A DNA stretch of 32,893 bases from Nostoc punctiforme NIES-2108 (GTDB lineage: Bacteria > Cyanobacteriota > Cyanobacteriia > Cyanobacteriales > Nostocaceae), in the NCBI GenBank assembly GCA_003326195.1, contig LXQE01000155.1, forward strand, positions 1 to 32,893. The letters run 5' to 3'. A program made the translations under genes and the position numbers. Under the pieces are notes generated by a model that was not told the DNA's origin, did no database searches, and worked only from the letters and a program-made list of their open reading frames with translations. Positions 7,112-14,946 of the stretch are shown here, piece by piece (position 1 is the stretch's first letter; each line of letters opens with the position of its first letter).

Positions 7112-7561
7112 GTGACTACTACCCCACTACACCCAACACGTCCTCAAGTTAACTCAAATAGAGTAGTTCCTACATCTACGCAAGGCTCCACCTTAGCAGA
7201 TATTCTCGAAAGAGTTTTAGATAAAGGAATTGTGATTGCTGGTGACATTTCTATATCTATTGCCTCAACTGAACTAATACATATTCGGATTCGTCTGTTA
7301 ATTTCTTCAGTTGATAAAGCTCGTGAGATGGGTATAAATTGGTGGGAAAGTGACCCATATCTCAGTACCAAAGCTCAACGTTTAGTTGAAGAAAACCAAC
7401 AACTTCAACAACGGCTAGAAAGTCTAGAATCACAGCTACGTATACTCACATCTGCAAATGTGAAAGATGAAGCTACATTCGCAGCCAAGAATCAAGACGA
7501 TCTCCAGCCGATATACGAAGTAAATGGCCAATTGGAAAAGGATTCCCAAGTTGAGGCTTAA
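7112..7561 (+). CDS. gvpJ: Minor gas vesicle protein GvpJ
   Basis: 149 residues from a GTG start two bases after the gvpN stop. Residues 26-75 are a GvpA-like domain (STLADILERVLDKGIVIAGDISISIASTELIHIRIRLLISSV), followed by the WWESDPYL motif characteristic of GvpJ/GvpM-type proteins and a coiled-coil helix at about 86-112 (QRLVEENQQLQQRLESLESQLR). The remaining 37 residues are polar and look disordered. Family knowledge: a minor component required for nucleating or shaping the vesicle, thought to sit at the conical tips. A short gap of 89 bases separates it from gvpK in the same direction. Confidence 0.95.
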   Translation: MTTTPLHPTRPQVNSNRVVPTSTQGSTLADILERVLDKGIVIAGDISISIASTELIHIRIRLLISSVDKAREMGINWWESDPYLSTKAQRLVEENQQLQQRLESLESQLRILTSANVKDEATFAAKNQDDLQPIYEVNGQLEKDSQVEA

Positions 7562-7650
7562 TCAGTTTTTGGAAATGTCAAAGCAATCCATGCCCAATTT
7601 ATACCAAGATTAAGTCGAATTCAATACTTTTAGAAAAGGTAGATAGCATC

Positions 7651-8124
7651 ATGGCAATGGTTTTTACTCCCTCTGAAAAGTCTCCTGATTTGCTACCTAC
7701 CACTTCTAAAGCTAACAGCAAAGCAGGTTTAGCTCCTTTACTTTTGACTGTAGTGGAACTAGTACGCCAGCTGATGGAAGCACAAGTAATTCGGCGTATG
7801 GAACAAAACTCTCTCAGCGAATCTGATTTAGAACGAGCAGGCGAAAGTTTGCAAAAGCTAGAAGAACAAGTTATAAACTTGTGTGAGATTTTTGAGATTG
7901 AACCAGCAGACTTGAATATACATTTAGGAGAAGTTGGTAGTCTTTTGCCATCACCCGGATCTTATTATCCAGGTGAGATTGGGAATCAGCCTTCTATACT
8001 GGAACTACTAGACCGTCTTTTAAATACCGGAATTGTTGTGGACGGTGAAGTAGATTTAGGTATAGCTCAACTCAATCTCATTCATCTTAAGTTGCGGTTA
8101 GTTTTAACCTCAAGGCCGTTGTAA
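7651..8124 (+). CDS. gvpK: Gas vesicle protein GvpK
   Basis: 157 residues. Residues 25-100 carry the GvpK core (AGLAPLLLTVVELVRQLMEAQVIRRME, ESLQKLEEQVINLCEIF, ADLNIHLGEVGSLLP). Residues 114-155 add a second GvpA-like segment (PSILELLDRLLNTGIVVDGEVDLGIAQLNLIHLKLRLVL), which as far as I remember is normal for cyanobacterial GvpK. An in-frame ATG two codons later (MVFTPSEK) is an alternative start and matches the MVCTP start I recall for relatives. Required for vesicle formation; its exact place in the assembly complex is unsettled. Confidence 0.95.
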   Translation: MAMVFTPSEKSPDLLPTTSKANSKAGLAPLLLTVVELVRQLMEAQVIRRMEQNSLSESDLERAGESLQKLEEQVINLCEIFEIEPADLNIHLGEVGSLLPSPGSYYPGEIGNQPSILELLDRLLNTGIVVDGEVDLGIAQLNLIHLKLRLVLTSRPL

Positions 8125-8297
8125 TTACAAATAAGACTTACACCACTGGCACACTATAACAAGAATAGAGGTGGTCAATAGTCCACAATCAAAAGTTAAA
8201 TCAAGTTGGACTATTGACTCTTGATATCCTCATCAATAAATCTCTAACACTTGCGTAAATTTTGATAATTACTTTAGTTTGAGCATTCTTTAGCATT

Positions 8298-9035
8298 ATG
8301 ACATTTGGTCTTTACGTATACGGGATTTTTCCTGAGCCAATTCCAGAAACAGTTGCTATTAAAGGATTGGATTCTCAACCTGTCTATAGTCAAGTAATCG
8401 ATGGATTTACTTTTTTATATTCAGAGGCACAACAAGAAAAGTATTTAGCTTCTCGACGCAATTTAATCAACCACGAAAAGGTTCTAGAACAAGCTATGCA
8501 AGCTGGATTTAGAACCTTACTGCCTTTACGTTTTGGATTAGTTGTGAAAAATTGGGAAACAGTATCTACACAACTACTTCAACCATATAAAGAGCAGTTA
8601 CAAGAGCTATTCCAAAAATTAGCTGGGCGCCGAGAGGTCAGTGTTAAGATTTTTTGGGACAGTAAGTATGAATTAGAGGCCTTGATGGAGTCTCATAAAG
8701 ACTTGAAAAAAAAGCGAGACCAAATGGAAGGAAAGGCATTAAGTATGGAGGAGGTAATTCACATTGGACAATTAATTGAAAATAATTTAGCAAGTCGCAA
8801 GGAATCAATCATTCAAGTGTTTTTTGATGAGTTAAAACCATTGGCAGATGAGATGATCGAAAATGCTCCAATGACAGAAGACATGATTTATAACGCTGCC
8901 TTTTTGATTCCTTGGGAACAAGAAACTATATTTAGCGAACAAGTCGAAGCGATTGATCAAAAATTTGGTGAACGTTTACGCATTCGCTACAACAATTTTA
9001 CTGCACCTTATACTTTTGCTCAAATTGCTTCATAG
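8298..9035 (+). CDS. gvpF: Gas vesicle protein GvpF (GvpF/GvpL family)
   Basis: 245 residues. Begins MTFGLYVYGIF, the edge strand of the first ferredoxin-like domain, and has the family's LLPLRFGLVV motif at 74-83, a helical hairpin in the middle (residues 110-175, rich in K and E), and a second domain ending RIRYNNFTAPYTFAQI, matching the NxxPPYxF end of the family. GvpF/L proteins bind GvpA and other minor proteins and are assembly factors. gvpG starts 11 bases after the stop, with its ribosome binding site overlapping the gvpF stop codon, so the two are coupled. Confidence 0.94.
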   Translation: MTFGLYVYGIFPEPIPETVAIKGLDSQPVYSQVIDGFTFLYSEAQQEKYLASRRNLINHEKVLEQAMQAGFRTLLPLRFGLVVKNWETVSTQLLQPYKEQLQELFQKLAGRREVSVKIFWDSKYELEALMESHKDLKKKRDQMEGKALSMEEVIHIGQLIENNLASRKESIIQVFFDELKPLADEMIENAPMTEDMIYNAAFLIPWEQETIFSEQVEAIDQKFGERLRIRYNNFTAPYTFAQIAS

Positions 9036-9046
9036 GAGTCAAGATT

Positions 9047-9442
9047 ATGCTAGGGAAAATCTTACTATTACCAGTCATGGGCCCAATTAGTGGACTTATG
9101 TGGATTGGAGAACAAATTCAAGAACGTACTAATACTGAATTTGATGCTCAAGAAAATCTCCATAAACAATTATTGAGTCTGCAATTAAAGTTTGATATGG
9201 GCGATTTTTCTGAAGAAGAATTTGATGCCCAAGAAGAAGAACTTCTCTTGAAAATTCAAGCTTTGGAATTGGAAGAAGAGTCTCGACTGGCTCTAGAAGC
9301 TGAAGATGAAGAAGATGAATATGAAGATTATTCAGTGCAATCTGAGTTTATAGATGTATCTGAAGAGAATGAAGTTTACCAAGAGAAAGACGTATTTGTA
9401 AAAGAATACGAAGATAATGAAAATCTAGTTTTATCACCATAA
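9047..9442 (+). CDS. gvpG: Gas vesicle protein GvpG with acidic C-terminal tail
   Basis: 131 residues; GvpG is usually about 80-90. Residues 1-75 are the family part: LGKILLLPVMGPISGLMWIGEQI (hydrophobic amphipathic helix), then a helix ending GDFSEEEFDAQEEELL. Residues 76-131 are an acidic tail (AEDEEDEYEDYS, then further E/D-rich sequence), unusual in length and charge. The AGGAG at 9034-9038 overlaps the gvpF stop. Family knowledge: interacts with GvpF/L and GvpA during nucleation. The acidic tail might keep partners soluble, which is inference. Confidence 0.92.
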   Translation: MLGKILLLPVMGPISGLMWIGEQIQERTNTEFDAQENLHKQLLSLQLKFDMGDFSEEEFDAQEEELLLKIQALELEEESRLALEAEDEEDEYEDYSVQSEFIDVSEENEVYQEKDVFVKEYEDNENLVLSP

Positions 9443-9485
9443 TAACTAGTCATCATGATCTGTATATACTTATAACGGATGAAAA

Positions 9486-9575
9486 AGCTAGAGGCTAAAG
9501 GTAATAAATTAGTTTTTGGTTAAGCACTGGATACTAAGCTTCTGACTACAAAAGTTAATTTATTTACCTCTAGCT
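9486..9575. repeat. Inverted repeat downstream of gvpG
   Basis: Left arm agctagag (9486-9493) plus taaatta, right arm taatttatttacctctagct (9556-9575); the arms pair over about 20 bases with a 6-base bulge on the left. It lies just before the strong bidirectional terminator, adding a second stem to the 3' end of the gvpN-gvpG transcript. Confidence 0.5.
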
Positions 9576-9591
9576 AGTTAATCTAGAAAAT

Positions 9592-9630
9592 TAAACAATT
9601 AATAACCCGCTTTCGCGGGTTAGTTGTTTA
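9592..9630. terminator. Bidirectional terminator between convergent gvpG and gvpV
   Basis: Perfect 7-bp stem aacccgc / gcgggtt with tttc loop (9604-9621), extended outward by taaacaa / ttgttta arms (9592-9598, 9624-9630). T-rich sequence follows in both directions (agttgtttacttttt to the right; the complement of aattaaacaattaat to the left). It sits between two converging genes, so it can end both transcripts. Confidence 0.75.
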
Positions 9631-9673
9631 CTTTTTGTTCTTACTTTCAACTAATTTGGCAAGGCTTGAGAGC

Positions 9674-9988
9674 TTAGTATTCAATATCAAAAGCCTTGTA
9701 GTTATTAGTTTCAAAGAAGATTTTTGGACGCGCTACTGGAGGAACTCTTAACTCAGAACCACGTAAATGCTTAATATTCTTGTCTGTCGCATCTATCTGG
9801 CTTTGGAGTGTAGATAAATCTTTTGTAAGTAGCACTTTTCGCTGCTCAATAAAAACTAACTCTTGCTTAATTCTTTGTTTTTCTGTGATTAGCTTATAAA
9901 GCTCTAATTGATTAGATGCCTCAGATTGATTACGAGGCATTGTGCTAATTTTTGGTCTGGTTATTCCTTGGCTACGTATTCTTCTCAT
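9674..9988 (-). CDS. gvpV: GvpV-like gas vesicle protein on the opposite strand
   Basis: 104 residues from the ATG at 9988. An upstream in-frame ATG at 10015 overlaps a TATAAT promoter box and lacks a ribosome binding site; the chosen ATG follows CCAGG. Features: basic N-terminus ending ISTMPRNQSEASNQLELYKL, a long coiled coil (TEKQRIKQELVFIEQRKVLLTKDLSTLQSQIDATDKNIKHL), and a short tail with PPVARPKIF and aromatic residues. The MP-(N/H)-SEA--QL-LYKL-TEKQRI-EL pattern fits GvpV of cyanobacteria from memory. Small helical accessory protein; precise role unknown. It is the only gvp gene on the minus strand here, flanked by its own promoter and terminator. Confidence 0.72.
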   Translation of the reverse strand: MRRIRSQGITRPKISTMPRNQSEASNQLELYKLITEKQRIKQELVFIEQRKVLLTKDLSTLQSQIDATDKNIKHLRGSELRVPPVARPKIFFETNNYKAFDIEY

Positions 9989-10013
9989 GGTGTTAACCTG
10001 GATATTTGATAGC

Positions 10014-10041
10014 ATTATAACTAAGATTTTAAGAATGTAAA
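10014..10041 (-). promoter_or_regulatory. Predicted promoter for gvpV
   Basis: On the minus strand: TTTACA (complement of 10036-10041), 16-base spacer, perfect TATAAT (complement of 10014-10019). Transcription would start near 10007, leaving a leader of about 20 bases before the ATG at 9988. The match decides the start codon choice for gvpV. Confidence 0.6.
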
Positions 10042-10139
10042 TAGTTTTATAAAAATCAGCATTTTTTTTATTTATATGCCAAGATGATTGTTTTAGTTGC
10101 TGTGGATTAAATTGCCTAGTTTTTTATCTGGTTAAAATC

Positions 10140-10823
10140 ATGCGATCGCAGAATTTCTACACTTACGCATTTTTCAATACTCCTGATTTCCCTGTGGATT
10201 TGCCATCTGGCAATCTGGGTGAATTATTCTTAATTAATGGCAAGAATATTTCAGCTGTTGTAGAACCTGGAATATCTGTAGAATCAAGCCAAAATGACGA
10301 TGAGCAAGTCATAAAAATGGTTTTAGCCCACGATCGCGTTATCTGTGAGCTATCTCGTCAGATGACAGTTTTACCTTTGCGTTTTGGCACTTATTTTCTT
10401 TCTGAAGATACATTGCTAAATCATATAGAATCTCATGCTCAGGAATATCAAGATAAACTAAATAACATTCAAGGAAAAAACGAATACACTTTAAAGGTCA
10501 TTCCCCAAAAAGTTGAAGAACTTGCCAAGACATCTGGGACAAATGGCAGAGATTATTTTTTAGCTAAGAAACAGTACTATGAACAGCAAAAAAGCTTTTT
10601 TGCTGCCCAAAATGAGGAAAAATCTTATCTGATTAATTTAATTACAGAAACTTATCAATCATCTGCGATCGTTCAAGATCATGCAGAAGAAGTACGGTTT
10701 CATCTTTTAGTCGATCGCCAAAATAAAGCTTTACTTTTAAAACAAGTATTAAGCTTGCAAGAAAAATGCCCTCATTGGAATTTAATCTTGGGAGAACCTC
10801 TTCCTCCTTATCACTTTATTTAA
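10140..10823 (+). CDS. gvpW: Second GvpF/GvpL-family gas vesicle protein (GvpW-like)
   Basis: 227 residues. The N-terminal strand (NFYTYAFF), the MTVLPLRFGTYF motif at 75-86, the central K/Q-rich helices (VEELAK...YFLAKKQYYEQQKSFF) and the end NLILGEPLPPYHF place it in the GvpF/GvpL family, diverged from the copy at 8298-9035. By position after gvpV it corresponds to gvpW of other cyanobacterial clusters; gvpL would be the alternative name. The ATG overlaps a HIP1-like ATGCGATCGCAG. Spacing to the next gene is 36 bases, so the downstream ATPase is probably in the same transcript. Confidence 0.85.
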   Translation: MRSQNFYTYAFFNTPDFPVDLPSGNLGELFLINGKNISAVVEPGISVESSQNDDEQVIKMVLAHDRVICELSRQMTVLPLRFGTYFLSEDTLLNHIESHAQEYQDKLNNIQGKNEYTLKVIPQKVEELAKTSGTNGRDYFLAKKQYYEQQKSFFAAQNEEKSYLINLITETYQSSAIVQDHAEEVRFHLLVDRQNKALLLKQVLSLQEKCPHWNLILGEPLPPYHFI

Positions 10824-10859
10824 TTATTACTCACAAGTTTTTTCAGGGATTTTTTAATT

Positions 10860-12764
10860 ATGAACTACTATGATTCGTTGCATCTACTTATGTTTAGTGG
10901 CAAGGGTGGAGTTGGTAAAACTACCATTTCTTGCAGTTTTGCACGTTATTGGGCGCGAAAGTTCCCTCAAGAAAAAATTCTGTTAATTTCTACAGATCCT
11001 GCACATTCTTTAGGTGATGTATTGCAATCAGAAGTTAAAGATATTGCTTTACCATTAACAGATTTACCTAACTTGAGTGTTCAAGCGCTGGATGCTCAAA
11101 AACTATTATTGGCATTTAAAGCCAAATATAGCCACTTTTTAGAAATGCTGGTAGAGCGTGGCAGTTTAGCTGATGGAGGCGATTTAGCACCGGTATGGGA
11201 TTTAAACTGGCCTGGCTTAAATGAATTAATGGGATTGCTAGAAATTGAACGTTTACTGTCTGAAAAAAAGGTAGATCGTGTAGTTATAGACATGGCTCCT
11301 TCTGGACATACCTTAAATTTATTAGGCTTAAAAGATTTTTTAGATGTTATTTTAAATTCCTTAGAATTGTTTCAAGAAAAACATCGGGTAATCACTAAAA
11401 GTTTTAAAGGCAGTTATACGGCTGATGAAGTCGATAACTTTTTAGTAGACATGAAAACCGAATTAGCAGAAGGCAGACGCTTACTGCAAGATGAAAAATT
11501 TACAGGTTGTTTGGTGGTAGGTATTTCTGAACCCATGTGTTTTTTAGAAACTGAGCGGTTTTTAAATAGTTTAGAAACTTTAGAAGTTCCTTATGCCGGA
11601 TTATTCCTCAATCGAATTTTGCTAAATTCGGAGCTAGAGCCAGACCGCTATGCTGAACAGCAAAATCTCCTGAAAAAATACTTAGAACTTAGCCCTAATC
11701 ACCCTGTTTTTATCTTACCGCAACAGAGGGTAGAACCCTTGGGCGACGTGGCTTTAGATTCTCTAGCAGCCCAAATTAAACAAATAGAAAGTGTTGAACT
11801 TGCTCCACCACCACTGATTCAATGGCCTGCTAAAGTTTTACCTAGCTTCCATGATTTTCTCAATGAAGGATGCAAATTAATTATTGTTGGTGGTAAAGGA
11901 GGTGTAGGTAAAACGACAGTAGCAGCCGCTATCGCTTGGGCTTCTTCCCAACAACATCCAGATAAAAATATTCGGGTCATTTCTATAGACCCAGCGCATT
12001 CTTTAGGAGATGCTTTTGGGAAAAAATTAGGACATGAGCCTATATCTTTAGCATCTAATTTGACTGGTCAAGAAATTGATGCTCATCAAGTTTTAGAAAA
12101 GTTCCGCGTAGATTATCTTTGGGAATTAGCGGATATGATTAGTGGTGAAGGTTCGCAAACAGATACAACATATAATGTTGCTTATGTTCCAGAGGCATGG
12201 CGGCAGATTATGTCTCAAGCTTTACCAGGTATTGATGAGATGCTAGCCCTAATTACTGTGATGGATTTATTGGACAGTAAGCAGCAAGATTTAGTTATTT
12301 TAGATACAGCACCAACTGGTCATCTTCTCCAATTTTTAGAAATGCCATCGGCTTTAGGTGATTGGTTATCTTGGATATTTAAATTGTGGATAAAATATCA
12401 AGATGTTTTGGGTAGAGTTGATTTTATTGGACGCTTACGACATTTACGCCAACAAGTTGTACAAGCACAAAAGAATTTAAAAAATCCCCAACATACTCAA
12501 TTCATTGGTGTAATTCAGTCGGAAGTGGCAATCATATCTGAACATATACGTTTAACAGAGTCTCTAAAAAACATGGGTGTTAATCAGCGTTATGTAGTTC
12601 AGAATCGTTACAGTCGAGAGGTAGAAATTGATGGCAGTCTCTTTCCAGAACAAACTATGATTCGGCTACCTGGTTTACCCCGTTCTGTAGAGCCTATGGC
12701 CCGGATTCAGGGAGCGGCAAATCTTTTATTTGAAGTTGAGGAATTAACTAAAAATAAAAGATAA
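10860..12764 (+). CDS. Tandem ArsA/Get3-type ATPase linked to the gas vesicle cluster
   Basis: 634 residues with two complete ArsA/Get3 (SIMIBI-class) domains. Domain 1: P-loop SGKGGVGKTT at 13-22, switch I STDPAHSLGD at 44-53, switch II DMAPSGHTL at 144-152. Domain 2: GGKGGVGKTT at 344-353, SIDPAHSLGD at 375-384, DTAPTGHLL at 482-490. The second lysine-containing deviant P-loop (GKGG) marks dimer-type ATP sandwiching; a tandem protein makes that dimer within one chain. No CxxC zinc pair of Get3 and no arsenite cysteine triad is seen. Get3 relatives shield hydrophobic segments; arsenic genes are absent nearby. Placed 36 bases after gvpW and 47 before the AAA gene, it most likely handles hydrophobic gas vesicle proteins (inference). 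Confidence 0.9.
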   Translation: MNYYDSLHLLMFSGKGGVGKTTISCSFARYWARKFPQEKILLISTDPAHSLGDVLQSEVKDIALPLTDLPNLSVQALDAQKLLLAFKAKYSHFLEMLVERGSLADGGDLAPVWDLNWPGLNELMGLLEIERLLSEKKVDRVVIDMAPSGHTLNLLGLKDFLDVILNSLELFQEKHRVITKSFKGSYTADEVDNFLVDMKTELAEGRRLLQDEKFTGCLVVGISEPMCFLETERFLNSLETLEVPYAGLFLNRILLNSELEPDRYAEQQNLLKKYLELSPNHPVFILPQQRVEPLGDVALDSLAAQIKQIESVELAPPPLIQWPAKVLPSFHDFLNEGCKLIIVGGKGGVGKTTVAAAIAWASSQQHPDKNIRVISIDPAHSLGDAFGKKLGHEPISLASNLTGQEIDAHQVLEKFRVDYLWELADMISGEGSQTDTTYNVAYVPEAWRQIMSQALPGIDEMLALITVMDLLDSKQQDLVILDTAPTGHLLQFLEMPSALGDWLSWIFKLWIKYQDVLGRVDFIGRLRHLRQQVVQAQKNLKNPQHTQFIGVIQSEVAIISEHIRLTESLKNMGVNQRYVVQNRYSREVEIDGSLFPEQTMIRLPGLPRSVEPMARIQGAANLLFEVEELTKNKR

Positions 12765-12811
12765 ATGTGACAAAAGCAAAGTAAATTTTTCAAGATTCTT
12801 GGAGTTATTGT

Positions 12812-14653
12812 ATGGCTGATTTATTTAAGGGATTTGAACAGTTCATTGAATTAGTTAAGACTTTAGAAGAAAAAGTAGAAAAGGGAGAAATTAAGACTGA
12901 TTTCCAGATTAACTCCCGTTCTATGAGCAATATTCCTCGGTCTGGGAATATGCCGCGTCCTAATAATATGGCTAACGATATTGGTACAAGCCGTATCCAC
13001 ACCCAACCCTCTCCTAATTCTGATGCAGGGAATGGAGCTACACCTGACATCGTTGCACCACCTGATGCCCCTTCTGGTAATGCTTTGAAAGATATCGGGG
13101 GGCTTAATGAGATTCTCAGAGAACTCAAAGAACTCATCGCTATTCCCTTAAAACGCCCTGACCTGCTGGCTAAACTGGGGCTAGAACCAACCAGGGGAGT
13201 ACTTTTGGTTGGCCCTCCTGGTACTGGTAAAACCCTGACTGCGCGTGCTTTAGCTGAAGAACTCGGCGTTAATTACATTGCTATTGTGGGGCCGGAAATC
13301 ATCGGCAAATACTACGGTGAAGCCGAGCAAAGACTGCGCGGCATCTTTGAGAAAGCTGCTAAGAATGCTCCTTGTATTATCTTCATTGATGAAATCGATA
13401 GCCTAGCTCCAGACCGCAATTCTGTAGAAGGTGAAGTGGAAAAACGCGTTGTGGCTCAACTATTGGGTCTGATGGATGGTTTTTCTCACAGTCCAGGTGT
13501 GATTGTTCTGGCTGCGACGAACCGCCCTGACCATCTTGACCCAGCTTTGCGTCGTCCTGGACGATTTGACCGCGAAGTGCAGTTTCGGATTCCAGATGCT
13601 AAAGGACGCAGAGATATTCTGGAAATTCTCACCCGTGCGATGCCTTTGGATGAGACGGTTGATTTGGACTTCATCGCCGAAGGGGCTGTGGGATTTGTGG
13701 GAGCTGATTTGAAAGCCGTTTGTCAAAAAGCTGCTTACACAGCTTTACGCCGTCAAGTTTCTTCGATTGAGGGACAAATTCCCGAAAATATGACGGTTAA
13801 CCAAGCTGACTTTTTACAAGCACTCAAAGAAATTAAGCCGGCTGTGTTGCGGAGTGTGGAAGTGGAAGTTCCACATATCGCCTGGGAAGATATTGGCGGT
13901 TTGGATAAGATTAAGGAAACCCTACGAGAATCAGTGGAAGGAGCGCTTCTCTATCCAGAACTTTACCTGCAAACTAAAGCACTAGCGCCCAAGGGAATCT
14001 TATTGTGGGGACCACCGGGAACAGGTAAAACTTTATTAGCCAAAGCTGTTGCTTCCCAAGCTAGGGCGAATTTTATTGGTGTCAATGGCCCGGAACTACT
14101 CACCCGTTGGGTAGGTGCGAGTGAACAGGCAGTGCGGGAATTATTTGCTAAGGCGCGTCAGGCAGAGCCTTGTGTAATATTTATTGATGAAATTGATACT
14201 TTAGCCCCAGCACGCGGCAGTTACAATGGTGATTCGGGAGTGAGCGATCGCGTAGTCGGTCAATTACTGACTGAGTTGGATGGTATAGAAGTGGGAAGCA
14301 CTATCTTAGTAATTGGGGCGACTAATCGACCTGATGCCCTTGACCCAGCTTTGTTACGAGCTGGACGCTTGGATTTACAGATGAAGGTAGATTTACCAGA
14401 TTTAGCTAGTCGCTTGGCAATTCTGCAAGTCCATAGTCAAGGACGACCCCTGGAAGATGTGGATTTAGACTATTGGGCAGAGATGAGCAAAGACTGGAAT
14501 GGTGCAGATTTAACTTTACTGTGCAATCAAGCGGCGGTAGAAGCAATTCGGCGTTTCCGCTCTCAAGGATTGACAGAGCCTTCTGATATCAGGATTACTA
14601 CTGATGATTTCAATTATGCTTATCAAGTTCTAACTCAACAGCGTCCAGATTAA
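12812..14653 (+). CDS. Cdc48/p97-like double AAA ATPase, gas vesicle-linked
   Basis: 613 residues. Two classical AAA domains: D1 Walker A GPPGTGKT 134-141, pore loop KYYGE 166-170, Walker B IIFIDEID 189-196, arginine finger region RRPGRFD 247-253; D2 Walker A 400-407, pore loop RWVGAS 432-437, Walker B VIFIDEID 455-462, RAGRLD 516-521 (the usual proline is alanine). All catalytic residues are present. The double-psi N-domain of Cdc48 is absent; instead residues 1-35 form an amphipathic helix (FKGFEQFIELVKTLEEKVEKGE) followed by 55 disordered, proline/asparagine-rich residues. Expected to form a hexameric unfoldase threading substrates through the central pore. GGAG before the ATG. With the preceding ATPase it closes the gas vesicle transcription unit. 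Confidence 0.92.
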   Translation: MADLFKGFEQFIELVKTLEEKVEKGEIKTDFQINSRSMSNIPRSGNMPRPNNMANDIGTSRIHTQPSPNSDAGNGATPDIVAPPDAPSGNALKDIGGLNEILRELKELIAIPLKRPDLLAKLGLEPTRGVLLVGPPGTGKTLTARALAEELGVNYIAIVGPEIIGKYYGEAEQRLRGIFEKAAKNAPCIIFIDEIDSLAPDRNSVEGEVEKRVVAQLLGLMDGFSHSPGVIVLAATNRPDHLDPALRRPGRFDREVQFRIPDAKGRRDILEILTRAMPLDETVDLDFIAEGAVGFVGADLKAVCQKAAYTALRRQVSSIEGQIPENMTVNQADFLQALKEIKPAVLRSVEVEVPHIAWEDIGGLDKIKETLRESVEGALLYPELYLQTKALAPKGILLWGPPGTGKTLLAKAVASQARANFIGVNGPELLTRWVGASEQAVRELFAKARQAEPCVIFIDEIDTLAPARGSYNGDSGVSDRVVGQLLTELDGIEVGSTILVIGATNRPDALDPALLRAGRLDLQMKVDLPDLASRLAILQVHSQGRPLEDVDLDYWAEMSKDWNGADLTLLCNQAAVEAIRRFRSQGLTEPSDIRITTDDFNYAYQVLTQQRPD

Positions 14654-14729
14654 TTTTTTGGCAATCCGTCAAAAAGGTGCAGGGTTTTATACTTAAGAGT
14701 TAAAAGGAAAAAAGTAAATAGACCATGCG

Positions 14730-14757
14730 GTAGGGGCGCAAGGCCTTGTGCCCCTAC
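14730..14757. repeat. 28-bp palindrome, Nostoc dispersed repeat
   Basis: gtaggggc, then gcaaggccttgt, then gcccctac is self-complementary throughout apart from one G-T pair. I recognise this GC-rich palindrome as a common dispersed repeat of Nostoc-type genomes. A degenerate relative precedes the second copy of the linked sequence at 25780-25832. Confidence 0.65.
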
Positions 14758-14777
14758 GACAGGTGTGGTTCCAATAC

Positions 14778-14888
14778 TTGTCGGATTTTGGGGAAAAGGG
14801 GAAAGAATAAACCTTTAACCCAAACCCAGTAACCTTTTCCCCAAACCAAATTCCAGTTTAAAATCCAAAATCCGAGCAGTATTGATTG
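14778..14888. mobile_element. Candidate MITE-like palindromic insertion
   Basis: Nested inverted repeats: cggattttgg at 14782-14791 with ccaaaatccg at 14865-14874, and ttggggaaaagg at 14788-14799 with ccttttccccaa at 14833-14844. The block is bracketed by 16-base near-direct repeats, 14762-14777 (ggtgtggttccaatac) and 14889-14904 (ggtgtggctcaaatac), 14 of 16 identical. At 25801-25816 the same 16-mer occurs once, uninterrupted, followed by the same downstream bases, as an empty site would look. No coding capacity. Confidence 0.5.
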
Positions 14889-14918
14889 GGTGTGGCTCAA
14901 ATACATGAAAACTGCTGT

Positions 14919-14946
14919 AAGATCCCCCCGCCTGCGAGGGGATCTT
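14919..14946. terminator. Hairpin between convergent genes
   Basis: Perfect 9-bp stem aagatcccc / ggggatctt with a 10-base GC-rich loop. No T-run follows on either side beyond a few bases, so termination is likely but unproven. Confidence 0.45.

Noticed and set aside
10860..12764. Arsenite-pump ATPase (arsA) assignment
   Set aside because: The fold matches, but no ars genes are near and metal-binding cysteines were not found; the gvp context argues for another client.
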